Source of the DNA: Gammaproteobacteria bacterium
GTDB taxonomy: Bacteria > Pseudomonadota > Gammaproteobacteria > Eutrophobiales > Eutrophobiaceae
NCBI GenBank assembly: GCA_014239225.1
Contig: JAAZZI010000030.1
Span: 1-8,241, forward strand
Length of the DNA: 8,241 bases
Direction of reading: 5' to 3'
A program made the translations under genes and the position numbers. A model generated the notes under the pieces. It did no database searches, was not told the DNA's origin, and was given only the letters and a program-made list of their open reading frames with translations. Of the stretch, positions 1-7,656 are shown in pieces. The first letter of the stretch is position 1, and each line of letters begins with the position of its first letter.

Positions 1-1811
1 TAAAGGCCGTCTTGAGTGAGTAATTCGTGATGTGTACCTTGTTCACCTATTTTCCCGGCCTCAAACACATAGACATGGTTAGCTTGTTTAATAGCACTTA
101 GTCGGTGTGCAACAATAATGGTTGTTTTATTGGTCAGGAAATCAGAAAGTGCGGTATGGAGATGATATTCTGTTTCGGTATCTAATGCTGAAGTTGCCTC
201 ATCCAGAATTACTACACTTGGCTTACTAAGCACCATTCTAGCTATTGCCAGACGTTGACGTTGACCGCCAGATAATCGTATACCTTGACGTCCCACAATT
301 GTATTGAGCTTATTCGGGAGTTGTTCAACAGTTTCTTTTAATTGTGCAATTTCAAGCGCCTGCCATAGTTCCTGATCTTTGAGGTCACGCCCTAATGTCA
401 GATTGATTTTTATACTATCGTTGAAAAGAGCTGGATTTTGCAAAACGGTGGCCACGTGTTCACGAACAACATCTAGACCGATGCGTGTTACCGGCACATC
501 ATCATAAAAGATATTGCCACTCTTAGCAGGATAAAGGCCGATTAATACTTGCACTAATGTTGATTTTCCACCACCACTCGCACCTACTAATGCAACTTTT
601 TCGCCTTCTTTAATTTCGAGTTTAATACCATTTAAAACGTCTGGATTATCACCATAGGCGAAACGTAAATCAGAAATATTAATCGCAACAGTATTTTTGT
701 TTTCGAATGGGTTGATGATATGGGGGTAGTTAGGTTCTTGTTCAAGCGTTAACAAGTTATTAATTCGGCCTAGAGCAGCATTAGCATTATAATAGGCATA
801 TTGAATATTAAGTATTTCTTGCACTGGCCCCATCATAAACCAAAGGTAACCGAATACAGCGAACATTTGACCAATTGATAATCCAGAAAAAATAACCATC
901 ATCATTGATACTGCTCTGAAAATATCAAAACCAAATAAAAATACAACAAAACTTAAACGATTTGCAGCATCACTTTTCCATTCAAAGTTTATACCATGCT
1001 CCCTCACATTTCTGGCATTTTCAATAACTCTTTTAAAGTAATGTTTTTCTCTATTGCTGGCACGTATCTGATGAATTGAGTCAAGTGTTTCAGTCAGTGA
1101 TTGTTGAAATATAGCAAAGGCTGAATTTTCTTTTTTCTTTAATTCTTTAACATGTTTCCCTAATATTTTAGTAAAATAAATTACGATTGGATTAGCAAAG
1201 AGTATTAATATTGCAATTTGCCAATGCATTATAATTAAAATTATAGCCACACCAATAATTGTTAGAACAGCTATCAAGAGCCTACTAACTGTAGTCCCCA
1301 CAAATTCATCTACGGTGGAGAGATCCGTTACAAAATATGAAGTAACCGTTCCACTACCTAATGTCTCGTATTCTGTCATTGAAACTTTATTTAGTCTTGA
1401 TAAAAGCGAACGACGTATTTGATAAATAAGATCTTTTGAAATAATGGTAAATTGCCTTGTCTGAAAAACACTAAGCACCAATGAAGATATGCGTAAAAAT
1501 AAGGTAAGTACAAGAATTGACAGAATATAAAGTAATGGTTCATGCCATAATGATGGTGTAATACTATTAATAGTTTGCACGACAACACCAGGTTTATTTA
1601 ATAGTACTTCATCAACTAAAAGCGGAAGTAACAATGGGACGGGTATACTTGCAAGAGTCGCAACAATAGCGATTATGTTTGCTAAAATTAATTGTTTCTT
1701 ATGCTTTTTTGCAACCTCAATAATATATTTCCAATCATATGCTTTTTTATTCATATGTATGTTAGATTCTTTTTGAAGTAGTTCTTTTTCGCTTACAATT
1801 GTAGACATCAT
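1..1811 (-). CDS. ABC exporter, fused membrane and ATPase domains (3' end cut by window edge)
   Basis: Half-size ABC exporter of the MsbA/LmrA superfamily: one polypeptide with a six-helix membrane domain followed by an ATPase domain, expected to work as a homodimer in the inner membrane. The frame is open for 603 codons and runs off the left edge, probably only a few tens of residues short of the end. Hydrophobic segments lie near residues 41-66, 91-116, 175-194, 196-216, 288-310 and 314-332. The ATPase domain has Walker A GASGGGKST (410-418), Q-loop Gln458, signature LSGGQ (513-517), Walker B ILDE (535-538, catalytic Glu538) and H-loop His569, so it should be catalytically competent. The start is ATGATG at 1811; an alternative Met is residue 20 (1754). 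No strong Shine-Dalgarno is visible. It follows srkA by 19 bp. The substrate cannot be read from sequence; lipid, peptide or drug export are all possible. Confidence 0.93.
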   Translation of the reverse strand, partial: MMSTIVSEKELLQKESNIHMNKKAYDWKYIIEVAKKHKKQLILANIIAIVATLASIPVPLLLPLLVDEVLLNKPGVVVQTINSITPSLWHEPLLYILSILVLTLFLRISSLVLSVFQTRQFTIISKDLIYQIRRSLLSRLNKVSMTEYETLGSGTVTSYFVTDLSTVDEFVGTTVSRLLIAVLTIIGVAIILIIMHWQIAILILFANPIVIYFTKILGKHVKELKKKENSAFAIFQQSLTETLDSIHQIRASNREKHYFKRVIENARNVREHGINFEWKSDAANRLSFVVFLFGFDIFRAVSMMMVIFSGLSIGQMFAVFGYLWFMMGPVQEILNIQYAYYNANAALGRINNLLTLEQEPNYPHIINPFENKNTVAINISDLRFAYGDNPDVLNGIKLEIKEGEKVALVGASGGGKSTLVQVLIGLYPAKSGNIFYDDVPVTRIGLDVVREHVATVLQNPALFNDSIKINLTLGRDLKDQELWQALEIAQLKETVEQLPNKLNTIVGRQGIRLSGGQRQRLAIARMVLSKPSVVILDEATSALDTETEYHLHTALSDFLTNKTTIIVAHRLSAIKQANHVYVFEAGKIGEQGTHHELLTQDGL

Positions 1812-1830
1812 TAGTTATCTTTTATTAAGT

Positions 1831-2823
1831 TTATTTCAAAATCAATGGAGGCTCATCCATTAGAGCGGCTTGCTCTCGCAAGCTTAATATTTGATCTTGC
1901 CAGTATTGCTGGGTGTTAAAAAATGGAAATGCGATTGGGAAAGCCGGGTCATCCCAACGTTGAGCAAGCCAACCAGCATAATGAATAATTCTCATAGTTC
2001 TCAGTGCTTCTATCAAATGTAACTCACAGGCATTAAATTTCCTAAATTTCATATAACCATCCATGAAATCATTTAGTCTGGCAGTCATATAATCACGATC
2101 ACCAGAAAGAAACATCCAAATGTCCTGTATGGCCGGGCCTGAACATGCATCATCAAAATCTAAAAAAAAGAATTTTTTATCACGCGTTAGCATATTACCA
2201 TTATGGCAATCTCCATGTATCCTTAGTGTTTTAAAATCACCCGCTTTTTCAAAACAATTTGCAATTCGTTTAATTATGTCATTAATAAGTGTTGAGTAGG
2301 CATTCTCTAAATCGGGAGGTATAAAATTATTTTCTAGTAAATATTCAGCTGGCTCTTTTGCATAAGTTTGAATTGTTAGTTTTTGTCTTTTATTGAATGT
2401 GTTCATATCTCCTATATTATGTAATTGCGCTAATATTAAACCTAATTGCATTAAGTGCTCTGAATTATCCAGTTCAGGGGCATATCCACCAAAGCATGGA
2501 TAGATCGAAAAACGATAATTTTCGAATTCAAACAGAGTGTTATTATTAATAACAAGCGGAGCAATTACAGGAATATCTGAATTTTTTAATTCTAATGTAA
2601 ATTGATGTTCCTCTTGAATAGTCTCATTTGTCCAGCGATTCTCACGATAAAATTTTGCAATAATGGGAGATTCATTTTCGATTCCAACTCGGTAAACACG
2701 ATTTTCGAAGCTATTTAGTAATAGGATCCTTTTGTCTGGAATATAATCTAGTGATTCAATTGCATTAATTATTGTATCTGGAAAAAGTTTTTCAAAGCCT
2801 TTTAAATTTGATGATTCTGTCAT
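1831..2823 (-). CDS. srkA: Stress response kinase A (SrkA/YihE)
   Basis: Cytoplasmic Ser/Thr protein kinase of the aminoglycoside-phosphotransferase-like fold. In E. coli SrkA counters stress-induced cell death and belongs to the Cpx envelope-stress regulon. The 330 residues match the E. coli length (328) and the similarity recalled from memory runs end to end: LNSFENRVY (36-44), the ATP-contacting lysine region IIAKFYR (Lys57), EEHQF (71-75), the catalytic loop HGDCHNGN (203-210, catalytic Asp205, metal ligand Asn210), LDFDD (221-225, metal ligand Asp222) and QDIW (233-236), then RWDDPAFP (289-296) and EPPL near the C-terminus. All catalytic residues are present. The ATG at 2823 gives the N-terminus expected for the family, although no clear Shine-Dalgarno precedes it. 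It lies 19 bp after the mltF-like gene and 19 bp before the ABC exporter. In enterobacteria the usual partner is dsbA, which is absent here. Confidence 0.92.
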   Translation of the reverse strand: MTESSNLKGFEKLFPDTIINAIESLDYIPDKRILLLNSFENRVYRVGIENESPIIAKFYRENRWTNETIQEEHQFTLELKNSDIPVIAPLVINNNTLFEFENYRFSIYPCFGGYAPELDNSEHLMQLGLILAQLHNIGDMNTFNKRQKLTIQTYAKEPAEYLLENNFIPPDLENAYSTLINDIIKRIANCFEKAGDFKTLRIHGDCHNGNMLTRDKKFFFLDFDDACSGPAIQDIWMFLSGDRDYMTARLNDFMDGYMKFRKFNACELHLIEALRTMRIIHYAGWLAQRWDDPAFPIAFPFFNTQQYWQDQILSLREQAALMDEPPLILK

Positions 2824-2842
2824 TTTTTTAATTATCTATTTT

Positions 2843-4222
2843 CTAGAATAATCCTTCCTGTCGGTACAGGCATAAAATATCATAATATCGTCTTACTCTT
2901 TTTACGAATTCAATAGGTTCATGTCCTCTTGCGAATCCATATTTTGTTTTTTTGTACCATTTTTTTTGACTTAGTTTTGGAATATGTTTTTCAACATCAA
3001 TCCAACTATTTGGATTATCTCCTTGTGATTTGGTTATTGTGCGAGCATCCTCTACATGCCCCAAGCCAATATTATATGCAGCCAATGTAAACCACAGGCG
3101 ATCGGGTTCTTTAATAGTATTACTAAGCGACTCATATAATATTTTTAAATATTTTGCCCCACCAAAAATACTTTGTTTAGCATTAAGACGGTTTTTCACG
3201 CCAACTCTTTTAGCCGTATCTAGTGTTAGCATCATCATTCCTCGAACCCCTGTTGGTGAGCGTGCTTTTCTATTCCAATGGGATTCTTGATAGCTTACCG
3301 CAGCAATAATACGCGCATCTAAAGTACTATTTTTCGCAGCTTCTACGAAGTATTTTTTATATTTTGGCAATTTTTTATTAATTCGTTTTAAATAGTAACG
3401 AATATCAATATAATCAAAGGTATTGAGATGTTCATAGTAGGTTTTACCGATTTTTTCTAATTTTCCATTTTGTTTATATTTATTAAAAAATGAGTTAATT
3501 GAATAGAGGAAAGATAAGTTATTATTATTTTTTACAAGCCACCTAGATGGATATTTGATTGGCAAAACGAAAATTTTCTTAGTTTCGGGAAATAAATATT
3601 GATAATAGGTATAGGTATCTTCACTAATTATGCTAATTTTAGAATGATTTTCATTAATCCTTTCTAATATACTTCGAACATTAGTATTTTTTAATTCGTC
3701 CCAGAGAAGTGATGGATAATTTTTCTTTATGCTGTGCAGTATAAATGAAGCATTACTTCCATTAGCTACGATCATTGTATTAGGTTCAATGCTATCAATT
3801 GATTTTGGTAATTGCCTGTTAGCTCGGCTACCTATTACATACCATTTACTATTATTATAAGCGACAACATTTTTAATATTTTTCTGATCAAATTCTGGTG
3901 AGCTACCTAGAATTCCTATATCAACTTTTCCTTGATTTAAAAGAAAAATAATTTCATTACTTGTATTAGTTTTAATAATTTCTAATTAGACATCAATCGA
4001 TGTTGCATAGCGAGATACCAATTCAAAATCATACCCCCTTTTTTTAACTTTATTGGGGAAGTAGTGTGGAGGATCAGCTACTAATGCAATACGTAAGATC
4101 CCATTTGATTTTATTTGCTTAAGCTTCGATGACTCTTTCGAACACCCATTTGTATTTATAAGGACAAAATAAAATAATGCATAAGTTATAATACGTATTA
4201 ATTTATAGCGGAATAGCATCAT
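2843..4222 (-). pseudogene. mltF: MltF-type membrane-bound lytic transglycosylase, interrupted by one in-frame TAA
   Basis: Lytic transglycosylase of the MltF family, which cleaves the MurNAc-GlcNAc bond of peptidoglycan at the outer membrane. Counting the stop as residue 79, the gene spans 459 codons in one frame. Order: N-terminal signal with a possible lipobox ending at Cys27; an extracellular-solute-binding-like domain (about 38-275), starting LKQIKSNGILRIALV; and an SLT domain with SYQESHW (310-316, catalytic Glu313; E. coli MltF uses Glu314), SPTGVRGMMML (322-332), AAYNIG (381-386) and YGFARGH (428-434). The C-terminal tail is about 50 residues shorter than in E. coli (518). The TAA at 3986-3988 falls early in the first domain. 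No ATG, GTG or TTG occurs in frame for 70 codons after it; the first is the ATG at 3775, which has no Shine-Dalgarno and would give a 310-residue product without an export signal. Nothing else is damaged, so loss is recent, the base is a sequencing error, or readthrough occurs. Confidence 0.85.
3986..3988 (-). other. In-frame ochre stop interrupting the mltF-like gene
   Basis: The minus strand reads GTC TAA TTA GAA here. The protein before it ends in ATSIDV and, after the stop, continues in the same frame with LEIIKTNTSNEIIFLL, as expected for the solute-binding-like domain. In E. coli MltF the matching stretch reads GVKLKV, so the stop sits where a lysine would be. A single substitution from AAA, CAA or GAA would produce it. 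UAA is a genuine terminator in this genome, since srkA ends with it. The following base is U, which is not an especially leaky context. Confidence 0.85.
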
Positions 4223-4340
4223 TTTTGATAGCTTGGTAAATAATCATTTAGTTACAAAATTTAAGAATAATATTGATATTTTTACCATTTAATTTTAATA
4301 ATAGAAAATTGATAATAGCATAGAGTATAATAAGTATGTT
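4223..4340. promoter_or_regulatory. Divergent intergenic region between mltF-like gene and endonuclease I gene
   Basis: Only 20 of these 118 bases are G or C, much lower than the flanking genes. The region must hold the promoters for both gene sets, which point away from each other. For the rightward set I see two candidates. One is TTGATA (4273-4278), 17 bases, then the weak TAATAA (4296-4301). The other is a perfect TATAAT (4326-4331) without a well-spaced -35 box, which would start transcription almost on the ATG at 4341. No convincing leftward promoter or operator palindrome stands out in this AT-rich background. No Shine-Dalgarno is seen before either start. Confidence 0.45.
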
Positions 4341-5003
4341 ATGAAACTGATAATACGTACAATTTCGTTTTTATTTATAACTGTATTCTTAAATTTCAGT
4401 TATAGCGAGACACTACCTATTGAGGATTATGATGAAATTTCAGAAAATATCTTTTGGAATGATCTTTATCCTGGTGGAGGGTGGTCTCTTTATTGTGGTT
4501 ACCGTTTCGAAAATTCTCTTGGTGTAAATGAAGAACATCTGTTTGTAATAGAGCATATTTACCCTGTAAGGCGGATGCTAGAATTTCTAAATTGCGAAAG
4601 TCGACGTCAATGCCGACTTAAAAAGAATTCAAAATTTATTCGCATGGAAGCTGACATGCAAAATCTTTATCCTGCTTGGCAAGATGCGAGCGTTGCCCGA
4701 CGTAACACAGCTTATGGTATGGTAGATGGGGAAAGTTGGCGTTTCGATAATTGTGATTTTGAACGTAGCTTAAAGGTTATTGAACCTCGTCCTTTAGCGC
4801 GTGGCAATATAGCACGTTCAATTTTTTATATGCATACTCAATACGGGCTTCCAATTGAGAAGAGTCTGGTTGATGAACTTAAACGTTGGAATAAGGAAGA
4901 TTTGCCAAGTAAACAGGAAAAATCACGTAATGATCGAATTGAAGATATTCAAGGAATTCGAAACCCTTATATTGATGCCCCGAGCCTTATTGACTCTATT
5001 TGA
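4341..5003 (+). CDS. endA: Periplasmic or secreted endonuclease I (EndA/Dns family)
   Basis: Non-specific DNA endonuclease of the endonuclease I family (beta-beta-alpha-metal fold), which acts outside the cytoplasm. The 220 residues begin with a signal peptide: Lys2, a hydrophobic core of about residues 8-19, and probable cleavage near 22. The active site reads VIEHIYP (69-75), where Glu71 is the metal ligand and His72 the general base, followed by EADMQNLYPA (103-112) and Arg121-Asn122, where Asn122 should be the second metal ligand. The tail carries RGNIARSIFYMH (154-165) and RNDRIEDIQGIRNPY (196-210), both family hallmarks. Four cysteines (52, 85, 91, 138) fit the conserved disulfides, consistent with an oxidising compartment. 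Length is near the usual 220-235. The ATG at 4341 gives a proper signal peptide. It precedes the AddB-like gene by 49 bp on the same strand. Likely roles are degradation of extracellular DNA for nutrients or limiting DNA uptake. Confidence 0.92.
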   Translation: MKLIIRTISFLFITVFLNFSYSETLPIEDYDEISENIFWNDLYPGGGWSLYCGYRFENSLGVNEEHLFVIEHIYPVRRMLEFLNCESRRQCRLKKNSKFIRMEADMQNLYPAWQDASVARRNTAYGMVDGESWRFDNCDFERSLKVIEPRPLARGNIARSIFYMHTQYGLPIEKSLVDELKRWNKEDLPSKQEKSRNDRIEDIQGIRNPYIDAPSLIDSI

Positions 5004-5052
5004 AGTAGATGAACTTGAGAAACGTTATCTAATCTATTTCTATTATATATAG
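5004..5052 (+). other. Spacer between endonuclease I and AddB-like genes
   Basis: These 49 bases hold no terminator-like hairpin, so readthrough from the endonuclease I gene is possible. TTGAGA (5015-5020) upstream of AT-rich hexamers around 5038-5046 could be a weak promoter but the match is poor. An in-frame TAG (5050-5052) touches the ATG at 5053, so the next gene cannot start further upstream. There is no Shine-Dalgarno. Confidence 0.4.
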
Positions 5053-7656
5053 ATGGATAACAAGCTTAATCAACTAATAGAAAATGGCGCTACAATTGTC
5101 ACGCCAACCGAAAGATTAAGTCGCCACATTTCATATCAATTTTCACAAGAAAAAATAAAGGAAAAGACTTCTTGGATTACACCAGATTGTTTGCCGTGGG
5201 AGGTCTGGTGTAAGACTATTTTTGATAAATTATTATTTTCCGCTAAAGAACCGTTGACACTCCTGAATGATTTTCAACAGCAGTGGTTATGGGAGGGAAT
5301 AATAAAAAGTTCAAAATATAGTGATCATTTATTACGAACTGATACGACCTCAAAAGAAGTAATGCACTGTTATAAATTATGTAAGGAATGGGATATTCCC
5401 ATTTTTTCGAAAGATATTGATCTGTCTGAAGATGCTAATGCTTTTAAAGAATGGGTGTATGCATATCAAAAGAAAAAGAGTGAAAATTTTTGGTTAGATA
5501 ATGCATCCTTACCAGATTATGTTTCCTCTCATTTTAAAGAAATTAACTTTCATTTAGAAAAAATAACCTTTTATGGTTTTAATCAATTAACAAAGCAGCA
5601 ATCTATACTCAGAGAACTATTAATTGATTTAAATATGTATATTGATCTGCCTGATGGTAAAGATCGCCATCAATCAATAGCGTTTAGTATACAAAAAGAT
5701 TTGGATTCCGAGATTCATGCTGCAGCTTGTTGGGCAAAAGAAAAACTAAAAGAGAATGGTAATGCAACAATTGGTATTACCTTCAGGAATATCAATAAAA
5801 TAAGAGGAAAACTAGAATATGGATTCAGTTCTGTATTAACTCCTGAAAAATGGACCAAATCTGATCTAATATGTCCTAAGCCCTATTCAATTTCGATGGG
5901 TAAACCCTTATCAACTTATTCGTTGATACATGTCGCGATAAATTTACTTTCGCTTGGGGCAAATAAGATTCCAATGAGTAACTTATCTGATTTATTAAAT
6001 TCACCTTTCATTCGAGCAGAAGGAGGCCCAACACTTGATGTAAAACTTAGAAGTTTTGGTGAAACAAAACTTAGTTTAGAACGTTTACGTTCGATGAATA
6101 ATAAAGAGTGTGCGAATTTTATTAAATCTTTAGAAAATTTTAACAAGTCATTTCAAAGCCAGGCAAAAAAGAAGATGAAGCTATCAATGTGGATTACAAA
6201 TTTCACAGAATGGCTCACAATTTTCGGATGGCCAAATAAGCAATTAGATAGTGAAGAACATCAAACTCTGCAGAAGTGGAATGGTGTTTTAAGTAATCTT
6301 GGCAGTCTTTCCGAATTTGATGAATCTGTTGATTTTAAAACGGCATTTTCTCATTTAAAAAAAATGTTAGTCGAGACTCATTTTCAACCCAAAGCTCTTT
6401 ATGAAACACCAATACAGATTCTTGGGATGACTGGTGTAACAGGCGCACAGTTTGATTTCCTATGGGTTACGGATGCACGTGATGACAATTGGCTATCATC
6501 AGGGGATCACCATGGTTTTATTCCGCATGCCTGTCAGATATCAATTCCGGGTAAGACCCCTGAGTCGCGGCTCCAGATGGCAGAGAAAATTACTGATGAA
6601 TTAGTTCGGTCAGCCAAAAGCTCAGTGTTTAGTTATATAAAACAGGAGGGTGATGAGAACAGGTTGAGGCTGAGCTCCTTAATTAAATCTAAATATGGAC
6701 TAAAAAAATATAACGAAATCCCTGAAGATGATTATAGAAAAAGAATGCTTGACCCAGAAGCAACAGAGGAAATTGAAGATTGTAATGCCCCGGCGATTGA
6801 AAGCGGACAGAAAGTTTCTGCTGGCAGTTCATTACTTGAGGATCAATCGGCCTGTCCTTTCAGGGCATTTGCAAAACATCGATTGAATGCAAGAGTTTTT
6901 GAAGATCCAGATGATGACTTAGATGATGCTGGACGAGGGAAACTTGTTCATCGTGCTATGGAGTATCTCTGGCGAGAATTAGAAACATTGGACAATCTCA
7001 AATCAATGCCTGAGGAGAAACTAGACGATATAGTTTGCTCTGTTGTTTCCGAGGCTATTGAGAATCAGAAACTCAGAAAGCCAGAAATATTTAAGCCCTG
7101 GTTTATTAACTTAGAGCAGCGCAGGTTAAAAGAGTTATTAAAAGAGTGGCTAACCATTGAATGTAACAGATCACAGTTTACAGCGCATGAAAAAGAAAAA
7201 GAAAAAATCGTTATCTTTGGCGATATTGAATTTCGTTTACGAATAGACCGCATTGATAAGTTGGGCGGAGATCGTTATCTAATTATCGATTATAAAACGG
7301 GGGCAGTAACAAAAAATAACTGGACAAAAGATAGACTGAAAGAACCACAATTACCCTTATATGCGATTACGTCTGAATATCCTCTAAGCGGGTTAGCTTA
7401 TGCTTGTTTAAAGCCCGGTGAACTTGGGTTTGATGGATATGTTGATACAGACGAAATTTTGCCTCAAGAAAAGAAAATAAAGATTTTTGACATAAAAGAA
7501 TTATTGGGTGATTGGGAAAAAGTGCTAGGGAATCTCGCGGGTGAATTTAGGAAAGGTTGTGCTACCGTGACTCCGCGTAAAGATGCTTGCACTTACTGTC
7601 ATTTAGGCAGTCTATGCCGGATTAAGGAAAGAAAATATGAAAAGTCAAATGGATGA
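5053..7656 (+). CDS. AddB-like PD-(D/E)XK nuclease, DNA repair (TIGR03623-type)
   Basis: An 867-residue AddB-related protein of the roughly 900-residue 'probable DNA repair protein' type found beside a UvrD-like helicase, expected to act as the nuclease and scaffold subunit in processing double-strand DNA ends in the cytoplasm. Residues 1-580 resemble an inactive helicase-like body. The N-terminal stretch ATIVTPTERLSRHI (13-26) replaces the P-loop of Bacillus AddB. The C-terminal nuclease domain has GKLVHRAMEYLW (629-640, His633), RIDRID (730-735, Asp732), IIDYKTG (744-750, Asp746 and Lys748) and QLPLY (766-770). Four cysteines, Cys601 plus Cys846, Cys849 and Cys855 (C-x2-C-x5-C), match the AddB iron-sulfur staple spacing. 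The start is the ATG right after an in-frame TAG; no Shine-Dalgarno is seen. The 3' end overlaps the helicase gene by 20 bp, implying coupled synthesis. All nuclease and cluster residues are intact. Confidence 0.9.
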   Translation: MDNKLNQLIENGATIVTPTERLSRHISYQFSQEKIKEKTSWITPDCLPWEVWCKTIFDKLLFSAKEPLTLLNDFQQQWLWEGIIKSSKYSDHLLRTDTTSKEVMHCYKLCKEWDIPIFSKDIDLSEDANAFKEWVYAYQKKKSENFWLDNASLPDYVSSHFKEINFHLEKITFYGFNQLTKQQSILRELLIDLNMYIDLPDGKDRHQSIAFSIQKDLDSEIHAAACWAKEKLKENGNATIGITFRNINKIRGKLEYGFSSVLTPEKWTKSDLICPKPYSISMGKPLSTYSLIHVAINLLSLGANKIPMSNLSDLLNSPFIRAEGGPTLDVKLRSFGETKLSLERLRSMNNKECANFIKSLENFNKSFQSQAKKKMKLSMWITNFTEWLTIFGWPNKQLDSEEHQTLQKWNGVLSNLGSLSEFDESVDFKTAFSHLKKMLVETHFQPKALYETPIQILGMTGVTGAQFDFLWVTDARDDNWLSSGDHHGFIPHACQISIPGKTPESRLQMAEKITDELVRSAKSSVFSYIKQEGDENRLRLSSLIKSKYGLKKYNEIPEDDYRKRMLDPEATEEIEDCNAPAIESGQKVSAGSSLLEDQSACPFRAFAKHRLNARVFEDPDDDLDDAGRGKLVHRAMEYLWRELETLDNLKSMPEEKLDDIVCSVVSEAIENQKLRKPEIFKPWFINLEQRRLKELLKEWLTIECNRSQFTAHEKEKEKIVIFGDIEFRLRIDRIDKLGGDRYLIIDYKTGAVTKNNWTKDRLKEPQLPLYAITSEYPLSGLAYACLKPGELGFDGYVDTDEILPQEKKIKIFDIKELLGDWEKVLGNLAGEFRKGCATVTPRKDACTYCHLGSLCRIKERKYEKSNG
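7624..7628 (+). promoter_or_regulatory. Ribosome binding site AAGGA for the helicase gene
   Basis: AAGGA lies 8 bases before the ATG at 7637, inside the end of the AddB-like coding region. It is the only clear Shine-Dalgarno in the window. It favours 7637 over the in-frame ATG at 7649 as the helicase start, and fits translational coupling with the upstream nuclease gene. Confidence 0.7.

Noticed and set aside
1391..1588. Minus-strand open frame of 65 codons
   Set aside because: It lies wholly within the ABC exporter on the same strand in another frame, and the exporter frame has clear family motifs.
2824..2842. Possible terminator or regulatory element between the mltF-like gene and srkA
   Set aside because: The 19 bp are AT-rich without any inverted repeat or G+C stem.
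3030..3290. Plus-strand open frame of 86 codons
   Set aside because: It is antisense to the SLT domain of the mltF-like gene, with no ribosome site and no recognisable domain.
3986..3988. TAA reassigned to an amino acid in this organism
   Set aside because: srkA ends at TAA at its proper family length, so TAA functions as a normal stop here.
4855..5052. Plus-strand open frame of 65 codons ending at the TAG before the AddB-like gene
   Set aside because: It overlaps the end of the endonuclease I gene, whose conserved tail is clearly coding. Its composition looks like a frame shadow.
5916..6146. Minus-strand open frame of 76 codons inside the AddB-like gene
   Set aside because: Antisense shadow of a well-supported gene; no motif or start signal.
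7065..7253. Minus-strand open frame of 62 codons inside the AddB-like nuclease domain
   Set aside because: Antisense to conserved nuclease residues; nothing recognisable.
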